From positions 110,366 to 174,365 of the forward strand of contig JAVJSU010000041.1 in assembly GCA_040219275.1 (NCBI GenBank): a stretch of DNA of 64,000 nucleotides, written 5' to 3'. This DNA is from JAVJSU01 sp040219275 (GTDB lineage: Bacteria; Chloroflexota; Anaerolineae; Aggregatilineales; Phototrophicaceae). How positions within the stretch are numbered: position 1 is the stretch's first letter; each line of letters begins with the position of its first letter. The notes under the pieces were generated by a model. That model did not search any database. It worked only from the letters and a program-made list of their open reading frames with translations, and had not been told where the DNA came from. The translations under genes were made by a program, and so were the position numbers. Positions 25,088 to 34,759 of this stretch are shown in pieces.

Positions 25088-26263
25088 CTATGGTCGCCAC
25101 GAAATAATCCGATCATCAAATTGTGCGTCGCCATAGTTCAGCGTGGTTAGATTCTCGCCATCAGCATCCACAAAATAGAGTTGTGCGCGATTATCCTGAA
25201 CTGTATGGAAGGCAAGTTTTGTGCCATCAGGTGACCAAATAAAGCTGTCTGTATCAAGCTCTGCCTCCGGATTTAACAGACGTAAGTCACGCGTAATCAT
25301 CGTGGCTTCATCTGAGGCGACAGCGTAAACCCATGCATCTAAAACACCATTGTCTGCTGATTCGCCAATAAATAACACGTTCTCGCCGTCGGGTGACCAG
25401 AGCGTAGTGCTATTCGAAAACAGACTTTCCGCCGCGATGCGTACTTCGCCACTGTTTGCGTTGACCATATTCAAGTCAGGCTGGCGAGAATTTATAAAAT
25501 TTAATACAGCGATCCATTCAACAGTTGGAGACGGGACAGGAAACCGATAGGGCTGAGATATAGAATCTAACAATACCCGCATCACACCAGTCTGCAAATC
25601 AATATGCACCAATTGCCCTAAACTCTCAAGCGATGAAACCAGAAGATAGCGTCCATCCGGCGAAAATATGCCCGTACTAATCTCATTGTAGACATTGCGG
25701 GTGTTCACATCATCAACGTCCGTCACATATACCCCGTCGAAGTCATTGGCGAAAGCGAAACGACTGCTATCCGGTGACCATGCTACGAAGATCTGCGGAA
25801 AAATCACATCGAGAATACGTTGTTTGTTCGTGCCATCACTGTTCATCACATTGAGATAGCGCTCTTGTTCAGAATATGCAAAAAACGTAATATGCGCACC
25901 ATCCGGCGAGACAAATATCGATTCCTCTATTACGTCGGGCGTATGTGACAGATTCACAGGGGTTGCATTTTGCCCCGATTTTGAGAAAATTTCACCATCG
26001 CTCACATAGTAAAAGATATCGCCATCCGGTGACCAATGCAGTGCCTGCGGCTCAGAACGAGAACTGGGATATATGAAAGTACGATGTACCTCCGTTATCT
26101 CACCGGTACCGCTATTGAGCCATAACACAAGGTGTTCGTTTGAGCCATCCACCTGTCGCCGTAAAATAAACTCCTCACCTTGAAGTGAATCGCCCGTTTG
26201 CGCGATGGCGACCTGAGAAATGAGCACTATCATCACTATGCCGAAGTAACATATTCTGCGCAT
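25088..26263 (-). CDS. Secreted TolB-like beta-propeller protein (391 aa)
   Basis: A signal peptide (CYFGIVMIVLISQVAIAQ) is followed by six or seven WSPDG-type blades: LHWSPDGDIFYYV, VSPDGAHITFFAYS, WSPDSSRFAFAND, FSPDGRYLLVSS, LWSPDGENVLFIGE, IWSPDGTKLAFHT. The blade motif is that of TolB/PD40 repeats, which form propellers used for protein binding. No enzyme residue is evident. It is similar in plan to the products at 41001 and 8910. AAGGA precedes the ATG. The TIR-TPR gene begins upstream with 78 bp between them. Confidence 0.85.
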   Translation of the reverse strand: MRRICYFGIVMIVLISQVAIAQTGDSLQGEEFILRRQVDGSNEHLVLWLNSGTGEITEVHRTFIYPSSRSEPQALHWSPDGDIFYYVSDGEIFSKSGQNATPVNLSHTPDVIEESIFVSPDGAHITFFAYSEQERYLNVMNSDGTNKQRILDVIFPQIFVAWSPDSSRFAFANDFDGVYVTDVDDVNTRNVYNEISTGIFSPDGRYLLVSSLESLGQLVHIDLQTGVMRVLLDSISQPYRFPVPSPTVEWIAVLNFINSRQPDLNMVNANSGEVRIAAESLFSNSTTLWSPDGENVLFIGESADNGVLDAWVYAVASDEATMITRDLRLLNPEAELDTDSFIWSPDGTKLAFHTVQDNRAQLYFVDADGENLTTLNYGDAQFDDRIISWRP

Positions 26264-26341
26264 CGATCAAATCCTTACATTATCCGCTAGTCATTTCCCT
26301 CAATATTATATTATTAAGTGCCCACCGCGTAGCAGAATAAT

Positions 26342-27244
26342 TTACTTTTGATGCATTAATTGGCGGACGATACTTAACACTTTTCGCGCTTCGTCGGCAT
26401 CGGTGTCATGCTGTAGGACGGTTTCAAGATCACGCGATGCAGAGCGATAATTCCCTTTGCGATACTGCGCCAGCCCACGATTAAAATAGGCGGTCAGATC
26501 GTTAGCGTTCAGGCGTAGGGCTTCGTCATAATTGCGGATCGCCGCGGCGGTTTCGCCTTTGTTGTAATGGGCGATACCCCGATTGTTAAACGCGAATGAA
26601 AAATCCGGCTTGAGGTCGATTGCCTGATCGTAATGCCGGATCGCGCCGTCAAAATCACCTTTGGTCAGCGCCATGTTGCCCTTCTCGAAAATTGCTTCCG
26701 CAGAAAGTTGCTTTTCGGTGACGCTCGGCTCAGCGGCGGCGCGGGCTTGCTGAACGTCTTCGTACGCTTTCGCCTGTTGCGTGGGCGGGTGGAGAATCGT
26801 GTTGACAGGCACATCCAGAAAACGCTCCCGCAGACGCGTCATCGCCTCGTCAAAATATGCCGAATAGACCGGAATCATGTTATAGCGGCTGAGTGGCTCG
26901 GCGAGGTGGGCGGGCAGATAAGCATGGATGTCATCCAGCACGAATCCTTCAAACGTGAGCGGGATAATGTTGCGCTGGTGGGTGATGGCGTGTTCGATTT
27001 CGCGCCGGAGCCAATCGGACGGATTTTTGCATCGTGCCAGCGCGGACGGCGTTAAGATCAGGATGAAGTGGGCGCGGCTCTCGATGCTTTGCAGAAGCGT
27101 CTGCTCAAAATCTCCGGCGTTGATGCTTTCAAAATCGAAGAACACATTGTAGTGATGGCGCATCAAATTTTCGTAGATGGCGCGGGCGGTGAATAGATTC
27201 GTCCGGCGATAACTGATGAAGACCGTTTTTTGAATATCGGGCAT
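26342..27244 (-). CDS. SARM1-like TIR domain protein with C-terminal TPRs
   Basis: 300 residues. The N-terminal TIR domain (about 5-150) reads VFISYRRTN, FFDFESINAGDFEQTLLQSI, HFILILTPSALARC, DWLRREIEHAI and NIIPLTFEGF. This aligns closely by eye with the human SARM1 TIR ([31 protein letters not shown]). Trp78 and Glu82 fall on SARM1 Trp638 and the catalytic Glu642, so NAD-cleaving activity is plausible. A linker follows, then three TPR units (about 178-290: KGNMALTKGDFDGAIRHYDQ and relatives). Bacterial TIR proteins act in phage defence or NAD signalling; TPRs supply protein binding. No classical defence partner is adjacent. The neighbours are a PAS kinase upstream and a propeller downstream. 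The ribosome binding site is weak. Confidence 0.85.
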   Translation of the reverse strand: MPDIQKTVFISYRRTNLFTARAIYENLMRHHYNVFFDFESINAGDFEQTLLQSIESRAHFILILTPSALARCKNPSDWLRREIEHAITHQRNIIPLTFEGFVLDDIHAYLPAHLAEPLSRYNMIPVYSAYFDEAMTRLRERFLDVPVNTILHPPTQQAKAYEDVQQARAAAEPSVTEKQLSAEAIFEKGNMALTKGDFDGAIRHYDQAIDLKPDFSFAFNNRGIAHYNKGETAAAIRNYDEALRLNANDLTAYFNRGLAQYRKGNYRSASRDLETVLQHDTDADEARKVLSIVRQLMHQK

Positions 27245-27321
27245 GGTGCGACTTGTAGGCTGTCGTTACGGGATTAGACTATTATCGCATTGTGGTTGTG
27301 GGAGGGCAAATGGAGGCTCTG

Positions 27322-29691
27322 TCAGCGGATTAATGGCAGGAGAATCCTGAATGTACTACCTTGTGGTTCGTTATTTCCAGCAGTTGGTTCGACTTCAATC
27401 ATCCCACCGTGCAACTTGAGGATGCGTTGCGCGATGGCAAGCCCCAGTCCTAAACCGCGTGTTGAGTGGGCGGAATCGCCCCGATAAAATTGATCGAAAA
27501 TATAGGGGAGTTGTTCCGGCAAAATCCCCTTGCCCTCATCGCTGATTTCAATCAAGACGTTGTTCTCGTCTTGATCGATACGACATGTAATCTGTGAATC
27601 GTCCGGCGTATGTTGAATGGCATTAATCAGGATTTCCGAAAGTGCTTCAATAAATCGGCGTTCATCCACCTGCACCTGCACATCCTCAGCAATAAATTCG
27701 CGCTTCAAGCGTATCGATTTCGTCTCAGCGGGCTGGATATGCGTGATGAACGCCTGTTCAACAAGTTGGTCTACAGAATGGGATGCAAATTCAAGCTCGC
27801 GAATATTATTAAGTTGCGTCATCATGATCATACGATCTATCAAGACTGAAATTGTCATGACCTGCTCCTGAATATTCGCCATATATGTCGCGATTTTCTC
27901 CACATTCTTTACGCGACTGCCCATGTACGAACTTGTGTTGATGATCGCTAACGGTGTCCGGAATTCATGCGAGGCTTTGGTGATAAACTCGCTGAGGATA
28001 TGACTGCGCTCTTTTTCTAATTCAAACGTTAATTTTTGTTGCTCGGCGTCGATCCATCTTGTGATGTCCTGTATCATTACCATACCACCACTCATACCCT
28101 TACTGGTAGGTAGCGGGGAAAAATGCGAGTCGTAATGTCTCCCATCCGGAGTTACACGGATAAAATGATGATCCTCACCATTTAACGCCTTACGATAATA
28201 CGGTTCGAGCACAGCATAGCTTTCCTCCGGTAAAACATCCTGAACCGTAGCGCCTTCCATCCTCTCTTTGTCATAATCTACTTGATCTAGTAACCGACCT
28301 TCAACTAGCAGATAACGCAACTCGTGATTGAAGACCAGAATAGCCGTGTTCGGCAGATTCTGCATCAAGGTACGATAAAGTGATTCACTATAACGAAGCG
28401 CCTGTTCAGCTTCTTTACGGCGCGTACTTTCTACAATAAGGGAAATTGTTTGAAGGATTTCCCCCTGAGCATCTCTCAGGACTAACGTCGAAAGCTCGCC
28501 CCAAACAGTCTCGCCGGAGGGTATATTAAAACGCTTCTCGATACGATAACCATCCCGTTTATTTTCATCTATCTCCTGAACATACAGCATTTCTTCGTCC
28601 AGATCTTCGGGATGGGTGATTATTTCTAGCATCTCGTGGGCTGTCCATGATTCAAGCTCTTGTCGGCTACGTCCTAAGAATTCAGTTAAAGTCCGATTGA
28701 CCTGTACAGGATGACTATCTCCTTTTCCGGTACCGATTGCCATACCTACCGGAGCATCCTCAAAAACTTTACGAAAGCGTCGCTCACTCGCTTGTAGCGC
28801 CAATTCCGCCTGTTTGCGCTCCGTCACATCTTCCGCTATTCCTAAAATCTGGACGACCCGCCCGTCAGCATCACGCATGAAGACTGTTTCCCTGCTGTGA
28901 AATGTGTGCCATGTGGAGTCCTTCGCCTGCATGTCGTACTCAATTTCAAATATCTGGCTGTCCTTGCCTTCCATAATGCCCGCATAATAAGACTGTAATC
29001 GTGCGAGATCCTGAGGATTCATCAGAGTCGGAAAAAGTTGATCGCCTAGTGCCTGAATTTCTTCTACACTATAGCCTAAGATCGTCCCGATTTTATCGTT
29101 ACTATAGACATTGTGTCGTTCTCGAATATCGAAGATATACATGATCTGGGGGATGGTCGTAACAATGCGCTCGGTGAAACGGCGATTGTCTTCAAGCTCG
29201 GATTCAGTCCGGCGTTGCTCCGTAATATCATTCGCCACCGGAATAAGATAGAGAAGCTCGCCTTCGACATCAAAAAGGGGGGATAGGACAAAATCGACGA
29301 TACGCTGTTCGCCACTGCTAACTTGAATCGTCAATTCTTCGCGTATAGTTTCGCCTATCAAAGCGCCGTGAATGGCATCACGAACCCGACTTTGCATCTC
29401 AGGAGAGTGCTCCCACCAGATAGTTTCAGCAAACGGTTTGCCGATGATCTCATCTTCTCCGATATCGGCGGCATCCAGCGCGGCATTGTTGATTTTCATT
29501 AAGATACCATCGGGCGATACAAGCCCGACGAATGTGTAGAGATGATCTAAGGTATCGATGAGGTATTGACGCATCTTAACCCTGGCGGATTCCAACCGCT
29601 GATTGAAGAGGTCAATCAACTGTTCGGCGGCTTCGGCATTTTTGCTATTTGAGTAAATGAGTATGATGTCTTTCTCGGTAAGTTTACCCAT
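27322..29691 (-). CDS. Cytoplasmic multi-PAS sensor histidine kinase
   Basis: 789 residues without membrane helices. Four PAS domains are visible (about 45-150, 170-290, 300-420, 430-550), marked by YTFVGLVSPDGILMKINNAA, MYIFDIRERHNVYSNDKIG, FRKVFEDAPVGMAIGTG and NLPNTAILVFNHELRYLLV, several with PAC tails. Then come a HisKA motif SHEFRTPLAII with His575 and an ATPase domain (NAIQHTPDD, DEGKGILPEQL, GLGLGLAIAQRIL). It probably senses an internal redox, ligand or light-linked signal. No response-regulator gene is adjacent, so it is an orphan; the receiver at 37095 is a possible but distant partner. The TIR-TPR gene follows after 77 bp on the same strand. Confidence 0.92.
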   Translation of the reverse strand: MGKLTEKDIILIYSNSKNAEAAEQLIDLFNQRLESARVKMRQYLIDTLDHLYTFVGLVSPDGILMKINNAALDAADIGEDEIIGKPFAETIWWEHSPEMQSRVRDAIHGALIGETIREELTIQVSSGEQRIVDFVLSPLFDVEGELLYLIPVANDITEQRRTESELEDNRRFTERIVTTIPQIMYIFDIRERHNVYSNDKIGTILGYSVEEIQALGDQLFPTLMNPQDLARLQSYYAGIMEGKDSQIFEIEYDMQAKDSTWHTFHSRETVFMRDADGRVVQILGIAEDVTERKQAELALQASERRFRKVFEDAPVGMAIGTGKGDSHPVQVNRTLTEFLGRSRQELESWTAHEMLEIITHPEDLDEEMLYVQEIDENKRDGYRIEKRFNIPSGETVWGELSTLVLRDAQGEILQTISLIVESTRRKEAEQALRYSESLYRTLMQNLPNTAILVFNHELRYLLVEGRLLDQVDYDKERMEGATVQDVLPEESYAVLEPYYRKALNGEDHHFIRVTPDGRHYDSHFSPLPTSKGMSGGMVMIQDITRWIDAEQQKLTFELEKERSHILSEFITKASHEFRTPLAIINTSSYMGSRVKNVEKIATYMANIQEQVMTISVLIDRMIMMTQLNNIRELEFASHSVDQLVEQAFITHIQPAETKSIRLKREFIAEDVQVQVDERRFIEALSEILINAIQHTPDDSQITCRIDQDENNVLIEISDEGKGILPEQLPYIFDQFYRGDSAHSTRGLGLGLAIAQRILKLHGGMIEVEPTAGNNEPQGSTFRILLPLIR

Positions 29692-29992
29692 CCGAATTGA
29701 ACTTCTTTCTTACCCATCCATGTTATTTAGTATCCGCATTGACGACTATGGCATGATGAAATGTGGGACATGGCGAATTGTTATTGAGAGTGCCCTCAGG
29801 CATCATCAAAATAAATCTTTATTAACTTACCTTAAAGTATATAACGGATGTAGCGAACGGAAAATAACCACTTGAAGTGGAATTTAGAAACATGATTACA
29901 TCTGTGGTCACGCAATATATCAAGGCGCGACAGTCCTCCCATTAATTGATAGAATATGACAGCATACCATAACGAATAACAGGTAAAAATTT
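29692..29992. other. Divergent intergenic region between PAS kinase and pcrA
   Basis: No gene is visible. It is A/T-rich towards pcrA and must hold promoters for both directions. ACCCATCCATGTTA (29712-29725) also occurs in repeat copy B at 20498-20511. Confidence 0.4.
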
Positions 29993-32320
29993 ATGTCTCA
30001 ACTGTTAGAAGGACTGAACCCACAACAGTTAGAAGCGGTCACCGCGCCCCCCGGACCGGTGCTGGTGCTGGCGGGACCGGGTAGTGGTAAAACACGCGTA
30101 TTGACCTATCGCATCGCTTATCTCATTCAAGAAATGGGCGTACAAAATCAGGCGATTCTGGCGGTGACATTTACCAACAAAGCCGCCGGAGAGATGCGCG
30201 CCCGTGCGGAACGGTTATTAGGAAATCCATTGCGAGGTTTGCATCTCGGCACGTTCCACTCCATCTGTGCCCGTTTATTGCGGCGGGAAGGCGACCACAC
30301 GCCCTACGGCTCTGAATATGTGATTTATGATACCGACGATCAACTCGCCGTGATTCAGCAAGCGATGAACGAACTGAACGTTGACCCCAAGAAATTCCGA
30401 CCACGCGGGTTGCTCGGCGCAATTTCTACCGCCAAAAATGAACTGGTCGTGCCGTCGCAATTCCAGAGTAGCGATTATTTCGGCGAGATCGTCTCCCGCG
30501 TGTATCCGCGCTATCAGTCGATTCTGCTGGATAACAACGCGATGGACTTCGACGATCTCATGATGCAAATGACGCTTTTATTGCGCGAAAACGAAGCGAT
30601 CCACGAAAAGTATCAGCATCTGTTCCAATTCGTGATGGTCGATGAATTTCAGGATACCAACATCGCCCAATATGAACTCATCCGCCTGTTGGGGATGCCC
30701 GATGGCAATGTGTTCGTCGTCGGTGACGAAGATCAGGGGATTTATGGCTTTCGTGGCGCGGATTCGCGGAATGTCGCGCTGTTCCGGCAGGATTACCCGA
30801 ATACGAAAGTGGTCTTGCTGGAACAAAATTATCGCTCCACGCAAATTGTGCTGGATGCCGCCCGCGCAGTCATCGACAAAAATCCAAATCGCACACCGAA
30901 AGCCCTGTTCACGGATCGAGCCGAGGGCGATAAGATCAGTCTGCATGAAGCCTATAGCGAAGACTACGAAGCGCGTTTTGTCGTCGATAAAATTGACGAG
31001 ATGTGCCGTAAAAAAGGGCTGGATTACAAAGATTTCGCCGTAATGTATCGCACCAACGCCCAATCGCGTGCTTTAGAAGAAGCCTGCATCCGTGAGGGCA
31101 TCCCCTATGTGTTGATCGGTGGGGTGGGCTTTTATAAACGGCGTGAAGTGCGCGATATTCTGGCGTATTTGCGGATCATCAACAACAACGCCGATAAAAT
31201 CAGCTTTAGCCGAATCATCAACGTGCCGAGGCGCGGGATCGGCAAAAAGTCGCTGGCGGATTTTCAACTGTGGGCGGCGCAGGAGTGCGACAATTATGAT
31301 GACGCGCTCGGACGGCTCATCAATGGTGAGACATCCCCGCTTTCCAGTAGATCAGCGCGCATGTTCGCGGACTTCGGATTGACCCTGCGAAGCTGGCGAG
31401 AGATCGCGGCGCAGGGTGATCTGGTTGAACTGTTTGACCGCATCATGAGCGATACTGGCTACCGCATGTATATGATCGACACCCTCAGCGACACGGAAGA
31501 TCAAGCCCTTGAACGCGAAGAAAATCTGAACGAATTGCGCGGTCTGCTGAGTCAGGCGAAGGACGAAGGCATCACGCTCTCGGAATTTCTGGCAGAGCAA
31601 TCGCTGGTCGCGGATGTCGATGCGCTCTCCGAGGAGAGTAGCGCCGTTACCCTGCTGACTCTGCACGCGGCGAAAGGGCTGGAATTTCCGGTGGTGTTCA
31701 TCACCGGCTTGGAAGAAGGCGTATTGCCGCACATCCGCGCCTTTGAAGAACTGGACGGCATGAGCGAAGAACGCCGTCTGCTGTATGTCGGCATCACCCG
31801 TGCCGAGGATTATCTTTATTTGACGTATGCTTTCCGGCGTTCGCTTTATGGGAGCACCAACGCCAACACACCGTCACGCTTCCTCGCGGATTTGCCACAA
31901 CATCTGGTGGAAGGGCTTTCCGCCAAAATTGCACAGGCGGGCAATCAACAGAAAATGCGTGAGCAATCGCGCTGGAATAGTAGCCAGACGGATTGGACAG
32001 GCGGGCAGAGTCGCTTACAACGTGATCTGGAAGAAGCCCGTCAGCGTGATCTTGAGCGCAACGCCTCATCGAGCTTGCCCTCCGCGCCTGAGCAACCAGA
32101 ACACGAAGCCAACGAGCGCGTGCGGAGTAAGATTGTGCCGTTTCCGTCGCAGAAATCGACCAAATTCAGCGCCAATCAACGGGTGAAGCATAACGTGTTC
32201 GGCTATGGTATGGTCATCGAAGCCAAACGGGCGGGCGATGATGAGATCGTCGTCGTGGCGTTCGAGAACAAAGCGCACGGGATAAAGCGCATCACGGCGG
32301 ATTATCTCACGCAGGTGTAA
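29993..32320 (+). CDS. pcrA: UvrD/PcrA-type superfamily 1 DNA helicase
   Basis: 775 residues with the full SF1A helicase set: Q motif LNPQQLEAV, Walker A AGPGSGKTRVL, motif Ia AVTFTNKAAGEMR, Walker B VDEFQDTN, motif III VVGDEDQGIYGFRGA, motif IV VLLEQNYRS, motif V LLTLHAAKGLEFPVVFITGL and motif VI ERRLLYVGITRAED. The C-terminus (VKHNVFGYGMVIEAK, then ADYLTQV) is the Tudor-like fold of PcrA/UvrD that binds RNA polymerase. A 3'-5' helicase working in nucleotide-excision repair and replication-transcription conflicts. It is monocistronic, with AGGT before the ATG. The gene is convergent with repeat copy C. Confidence 0.95.
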   Translation: MSQLLEGLNPQQLEAVTAPPGPVLVLAGPGSGKTRVLTYRIAYLIQEMGVQNQAILAVTFTNKAAGEMRARAERLLGNPLRGLHLGTFHSICARLLRREGDHTPYGSEYVIYDTDDQLAVIQQAMNELNVDPKKFRPRGLLGAISTAKNELVVPSQFQSSDYFGEIVSRVYPRYQSILLDNNAMDFDDLMMQMTLLLRENEAIHEKYQHLFQFVMVDEFQDTNIAQYELIRLLGMPDGNVFVVGDEDQGIYGFRGADSRNVALFRQDYPNTKVVLLEQNYRSTQIVLDAARAVIDKNPNRTPKALFTDRAEGDKISLHEAYSEDYEARFVVDKIDEMCRKKGLDYKDFAVMYRTNAQSRALEEACIREGIPYVLIGGVGFYKRREVRDILAYLRIINNNADKISFSRIINVPRRGIGKKSLADFQLWAAQECDNYDDALGRLINGETSPLSSRSARMFADFGLTLRSWREIAAQGDLVELFDRIMSDTGYRMYMIDTLSDTEDQALEREENLNELRGLLSQAKDEGITLSEFLAEQSLVADVDALSEESSAVTLLTLHAAKGLEFPVVFITGLEEGVLPHIRAFEELDGMSEERRLLYVGITRAEDYLYLTYAFRRSLYGSTNANTPSRFLADLPQHLVEGLSAKIAQAGNQQKMREQSRWNSSQTDWTGGQSRLQRDLEEARQRDLERNASSSLPSAPEQPEHEANERVRSKIVPFPSQKSTKFSANQRVKHNVFGYGMVIEAKRAGDDEIVVVAFENKAHGIKRITADYLTQV

Positions 32321-32434
32321 GGGCGCAGTAAAAGATGGTAGATATTAGATGCTAGAAAAAAGATAGAAAACCATAACACAAAGGCACGAAGACACAGAGA
32401 AAAGGCGATAGCATCGAACGTGTTTTATCTGGCG

Positions 32435-32668
32435 CAATTGTGCCATCATGCCACGCATTATTTTTTCCGCCAACATTGGCACAAAAGCCCGATTTTGAGG
32501 GAAGATTTGGGCAAAAATGTGTGGCGGTTGGTTGGCGGTAATGCCATGTAGTTGGCAGTTTTTAGTAATCAGTAGTCAGTGAACAGTCATCGACAGGGTT
32601 TGTATTTGTTGAGGATAGCACAGATTGTTCGGGGATAGTGAGCCAAATGCTCCGCCAAAAGGACTCAG
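32435..32668 (-). repeat. TTTGGCGG-head dispersed element, copy C (reversed)
   Basis: Read on the minus strand from 32668: GAGTCCTTTTGGCGGAGCAT, TTGGCTCACTATCC, then AATCTGTGCTATCCTCA. Next come heptad units (ACTGTTC, ACTGACT, ACTGATT, ACTAAAA, ACTGCCA, ACTACAT), TACCGCCAACC, CCCTCAAAAT and the tail TTGGCGGAAAAAATAATG. It is most like copy A (about 30 of 32 matching positions downstream of the head). It lies after pcrA. No gene is visible in 32321-32981. Confidence 0.75.
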
Positions 32669-32724
32669 TTTTTAGTTAGAAGTGGGAAGTAGGAAGTGAG
32701 AAGTTTAAAGAGAAAAGATGAAAA

Positions 32725-32765
32725 GCGTAACGCGGAGACGCAGGGAGCGCGGAGAAACGCAGAGA
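32725..32765 (-). repeat. CTCTGCGTT module next to element copy C (reversed)
   Basis: GCGTAACGCGGAGACGCAGG then GAGCGCGGAGAAACGCAGAG on the plus strand, the reverse complement of the module at 1303 and 20367. It is separated from the copy C head by about 56 bp of purine-rich sequence. Confidence 0.65.
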
Positions 32766-32981
32766 GAAAAAGGGTAATACAAAGGTCGGAAGGCAGGAAG
32801 GTGCAGAGAAAAAGCACAGTAGTTGAACGATGTGTGGAAAGGCTGTGGCACATGGAATTATGCGATTCCCCTCCGGCAAGGTAACGATGTGATGATTTCG
32901 CCCATTAATTGTGTGCTCCGGTGGTGATTCCGCGCATATAATTTCAGGTAACGGCATAAATGAACATCTTAAGGCGCAGAA

Positions 32982-34079
32982 TTGACCGCACATAAGCCCT
33001 CTTTTGATCGTAGATTGTTCAACATTGGCATTATTTTTCTGGCGATTGCCTTCAGTATAAGCCACACCTCTGCACAGGAGGATGCTCAACCGCCGATTTT
33101 ACAGCTATCAACCGATATTCAAATCTTTGATCTTGATCTAAATCCCGATTCACAGTTACTTGCTGTTGCGGGCGATAACGGGGTTACATTTTTTGACACT
33201 ACATTGACTGAGTTAACGATTGTACTGCCTGAATATACTGCAAGAGTAGCCTCTGTAAGGTGGAGTCCCGATGGGACGATGCTTGCAACCGGCGGAGGGC
33301 TTGAGGATCACACGATTCGTATCTGGGATTTCGATGCAACCACACTAACTTTTACAGAGCGGACCACGATTTCCGTATACGCAGACTTCGTATCCGTATT
33401 GAAATGGAGTCCGGATGGGACGATGCTTGCAACTCTCTCCGTGCTTGGATCAGCGCTCACCAATCGACCCGACATTACGGGCAATGTGCAGATTTTGGAT
33501 ACGAATAACTGGAATGGAATAGGTGAACCCAGGTTTGTGACAGATCCAATTCGTGCCTTAGGATGGAGTCCCGATAGTACGAAAGTTGCCGTAGGCGGAG
33601 CGAGTATCATCTATACTTTCGATGCTAACACGGCGGATGCCGAATGGCGAATTGGATTTTTAAACGCAACGTCTCCAACATATTTTGCTTGGTCACCATC
33701 TAATGAAGTTGCCTATAGTTATAATCGTCTAAATGTGGTAAATGGAACTGATGGAACAAGCCTCTATTCTTTTTTCCCAGAATTCGGTGTTCCGAGCTAC
33801 ATCCTGTGGAATCCCTTGGGTGATTTTATTGCGACTGACGATATTCCCAATGGATTTAGAATTATGGACATCAACACTGGTACAACGTTACGTACTTTCA
33901 CAACCAATGTCGTTAGAGCAATGGATTGGAGTGACGATGGCGATCTGATAGTGACAGGAACTTTAAATGGAGAGATCGCTATTTGGGACGCGAGTAACTT
34001 GCCAAGCGTTGAGGGCACGCCAACCATTACACCTAATCCAACAACTACGCCAAGACCTACCCCGACACCATCAAATTAA
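32982..34079 (+). CDS. Secreted WD40-like beta-propeller protein (365 aa)
   Basis: A signal peptide (LFNIGIIFLAIAFSISHTSA) is followed by WD-type blades with paired features: VRWSPDGTMLATGGG, TIRIWDFDA, LKWSPDGTMLATLSV, LGWSPDSTKVAVGG, MDWSDDGDLIVTGT and GEIAIWDASNL. It ends in a Thr/Pro tail (PTITPNPTTTPRPTPTPSN). The pattern is closer to true WD40 repeats than the other propellers here. The start appears to be TTG at 32982 with AAGGCG upstream; an ATG at 32960 is out of frame and ends after 11 codons. The stop overlaps that of the convergent DtxR-like gene by 2 bp. Confidence 0.78.
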   Translation: MTAHKPSFDRRLFNIGIIFLAIAFSISHTSAQEDAQPPILQLSTDIQIFDLDLNPDSQLLAVAGDNGVTFFDTTLTELTIVLPEYTARVASVRWSPDGTMLATGGGLEDHTIRIWDFDATTLTFTERTTISVYADFVSVLKWSPDGTMLATLSVLGSALTNRPDITGNVQILDTNNWNGIGEPRFVTDPIRALGWSPDSTKVAVGGASIIYTFDANTADAEWRIGFLNATSPTYFAWSPSNEVAYSYNRLNVVNGTDGTSLYSFFPEFGVPSYILWNPLGDFIATDDIPNGFRIMDINTGTTLRTFTTNVVRAMDWSDDGDLIVTGTLNGEIAIWDASNLPSVEGTPTITPNPTTTPRPTPTPSN

Positions 34080-34759
34080 ATCGTCTTCACGCGGATGAGT
34101 TCCGCGAGGTTATGCCCGATGATGCGGTATTCTTCGCCGACTTTGAGTTGCATCGGTCCGTTGAAGGGGGCGATGTGGATGACGGTCAAATCCGCGCCGG
34201 GGGTGAGTTGGAGCGCGGCGATATATTCGAGGCGTTCCGGCTCACGCGTTAGCACACGGCTCACCTGTAGCGGGACGCTTTCCGGCGCTTTCGACAATAA
34301 ATGATCGTCGAGGTGCTCCACATCGCCCGTTTTCGTGGGGATGGGTTCACCGTGCGGGCAATAGTGCGGGTCGCCTGCCATCACTTGCATACGATCCGTA
34401 AGCGCGTCACTCAAGGCGGATGCCATCAGCGCGGCTTCATGATGGACTTCATGCCAGCTAAAATCCATGACCTTGACGAGGAATGCCTCCGCGATGCGAT
34501 GCCGACGCAGGGCAATGAGGGCTTCTTTTCTGCCGGCATCAGTCAGGTTGATGCCCTGATAGGGTTCGTGTTCCAGCAAGCCGAGATCACGCAATTTGGT
34601 GACCATGCGATTAACGGCGGGTGCGCTAACATCGAGTACATCAGCGAGTTCGGAGGTGCTGACATAGTCGCCCGGTGTGCCGTCGCTACGCTCCCGATCA
34701 CTCAGGCGGTAGACCTCGGCAAGATAATCGCGCATTTTGGGGCTAAGATCATGGCTCAT
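34076..34759 (-). CDS. DtxR/MntR-family metal-dependent regulator
   Basis: 227 residues. The N-terminal winged helix (MRDYLAEVYRLSDRE, VSTSELADVLDVSAPAVNRM, DLGLLEHEPYQGINLTDAG) is followed by the metal-binding dimerisation region (RRHRIAEAFLVKVMDFSWHE, HHEAALMASALSDALTDRM, GDPHYCPHGEPIP) and a C-terminal FeoA/SH3-like domain (LQLTPGADLTVIHIAPF, EYRIIGHNLAELIRV). It is the full three-domain layout of iron- or manganese-responsive repressors; the metal cannot be decided. I use the ATG at 34759; the longer frame upstream is rich in unlikely Cys/His/Pro and has no start signal. No metal transporter is adjacent, so it acts at a distance. Confidence 0.9.
   Translation of the reverse strand: MSHDLSPKMRDYLAEVYRLSDRERSDGTPGDYVSTSELADVLDVSAPAVNRMVTKLRDLGLLEHEPYQGINLTDAGRKEALIALRRHRIAEAFLVKVMDFSWHEVHHEAALMASALSDALTDRMQVMAGDPHYCPHGEPIPTKTGDVEHLDDHLLSKAPESVPLQVSRVLTREPERLEYIAALQLTPGADLTVIHIAPFNGPMQLKVGEEYRIIGHNLAELIRVKTI

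Noticed and set aside
26342..27244. Considered as part of a known defence system (Thoeris or similar)
   Set aside because: No ThsA-like SLOG protein, nuclease, Argonaute or reverse transcriptase is adjacent. Only the single TIR-TPR gene supports the idea.
29712..29725. ACCCATCCATGTTA shared exactly with repeat copy B (20498-20511)
   Set aside because: The match does not extend beyond 14 bp and neither neighbourhood is otherwise alike. Chance or a minor remnant cannot be separated.
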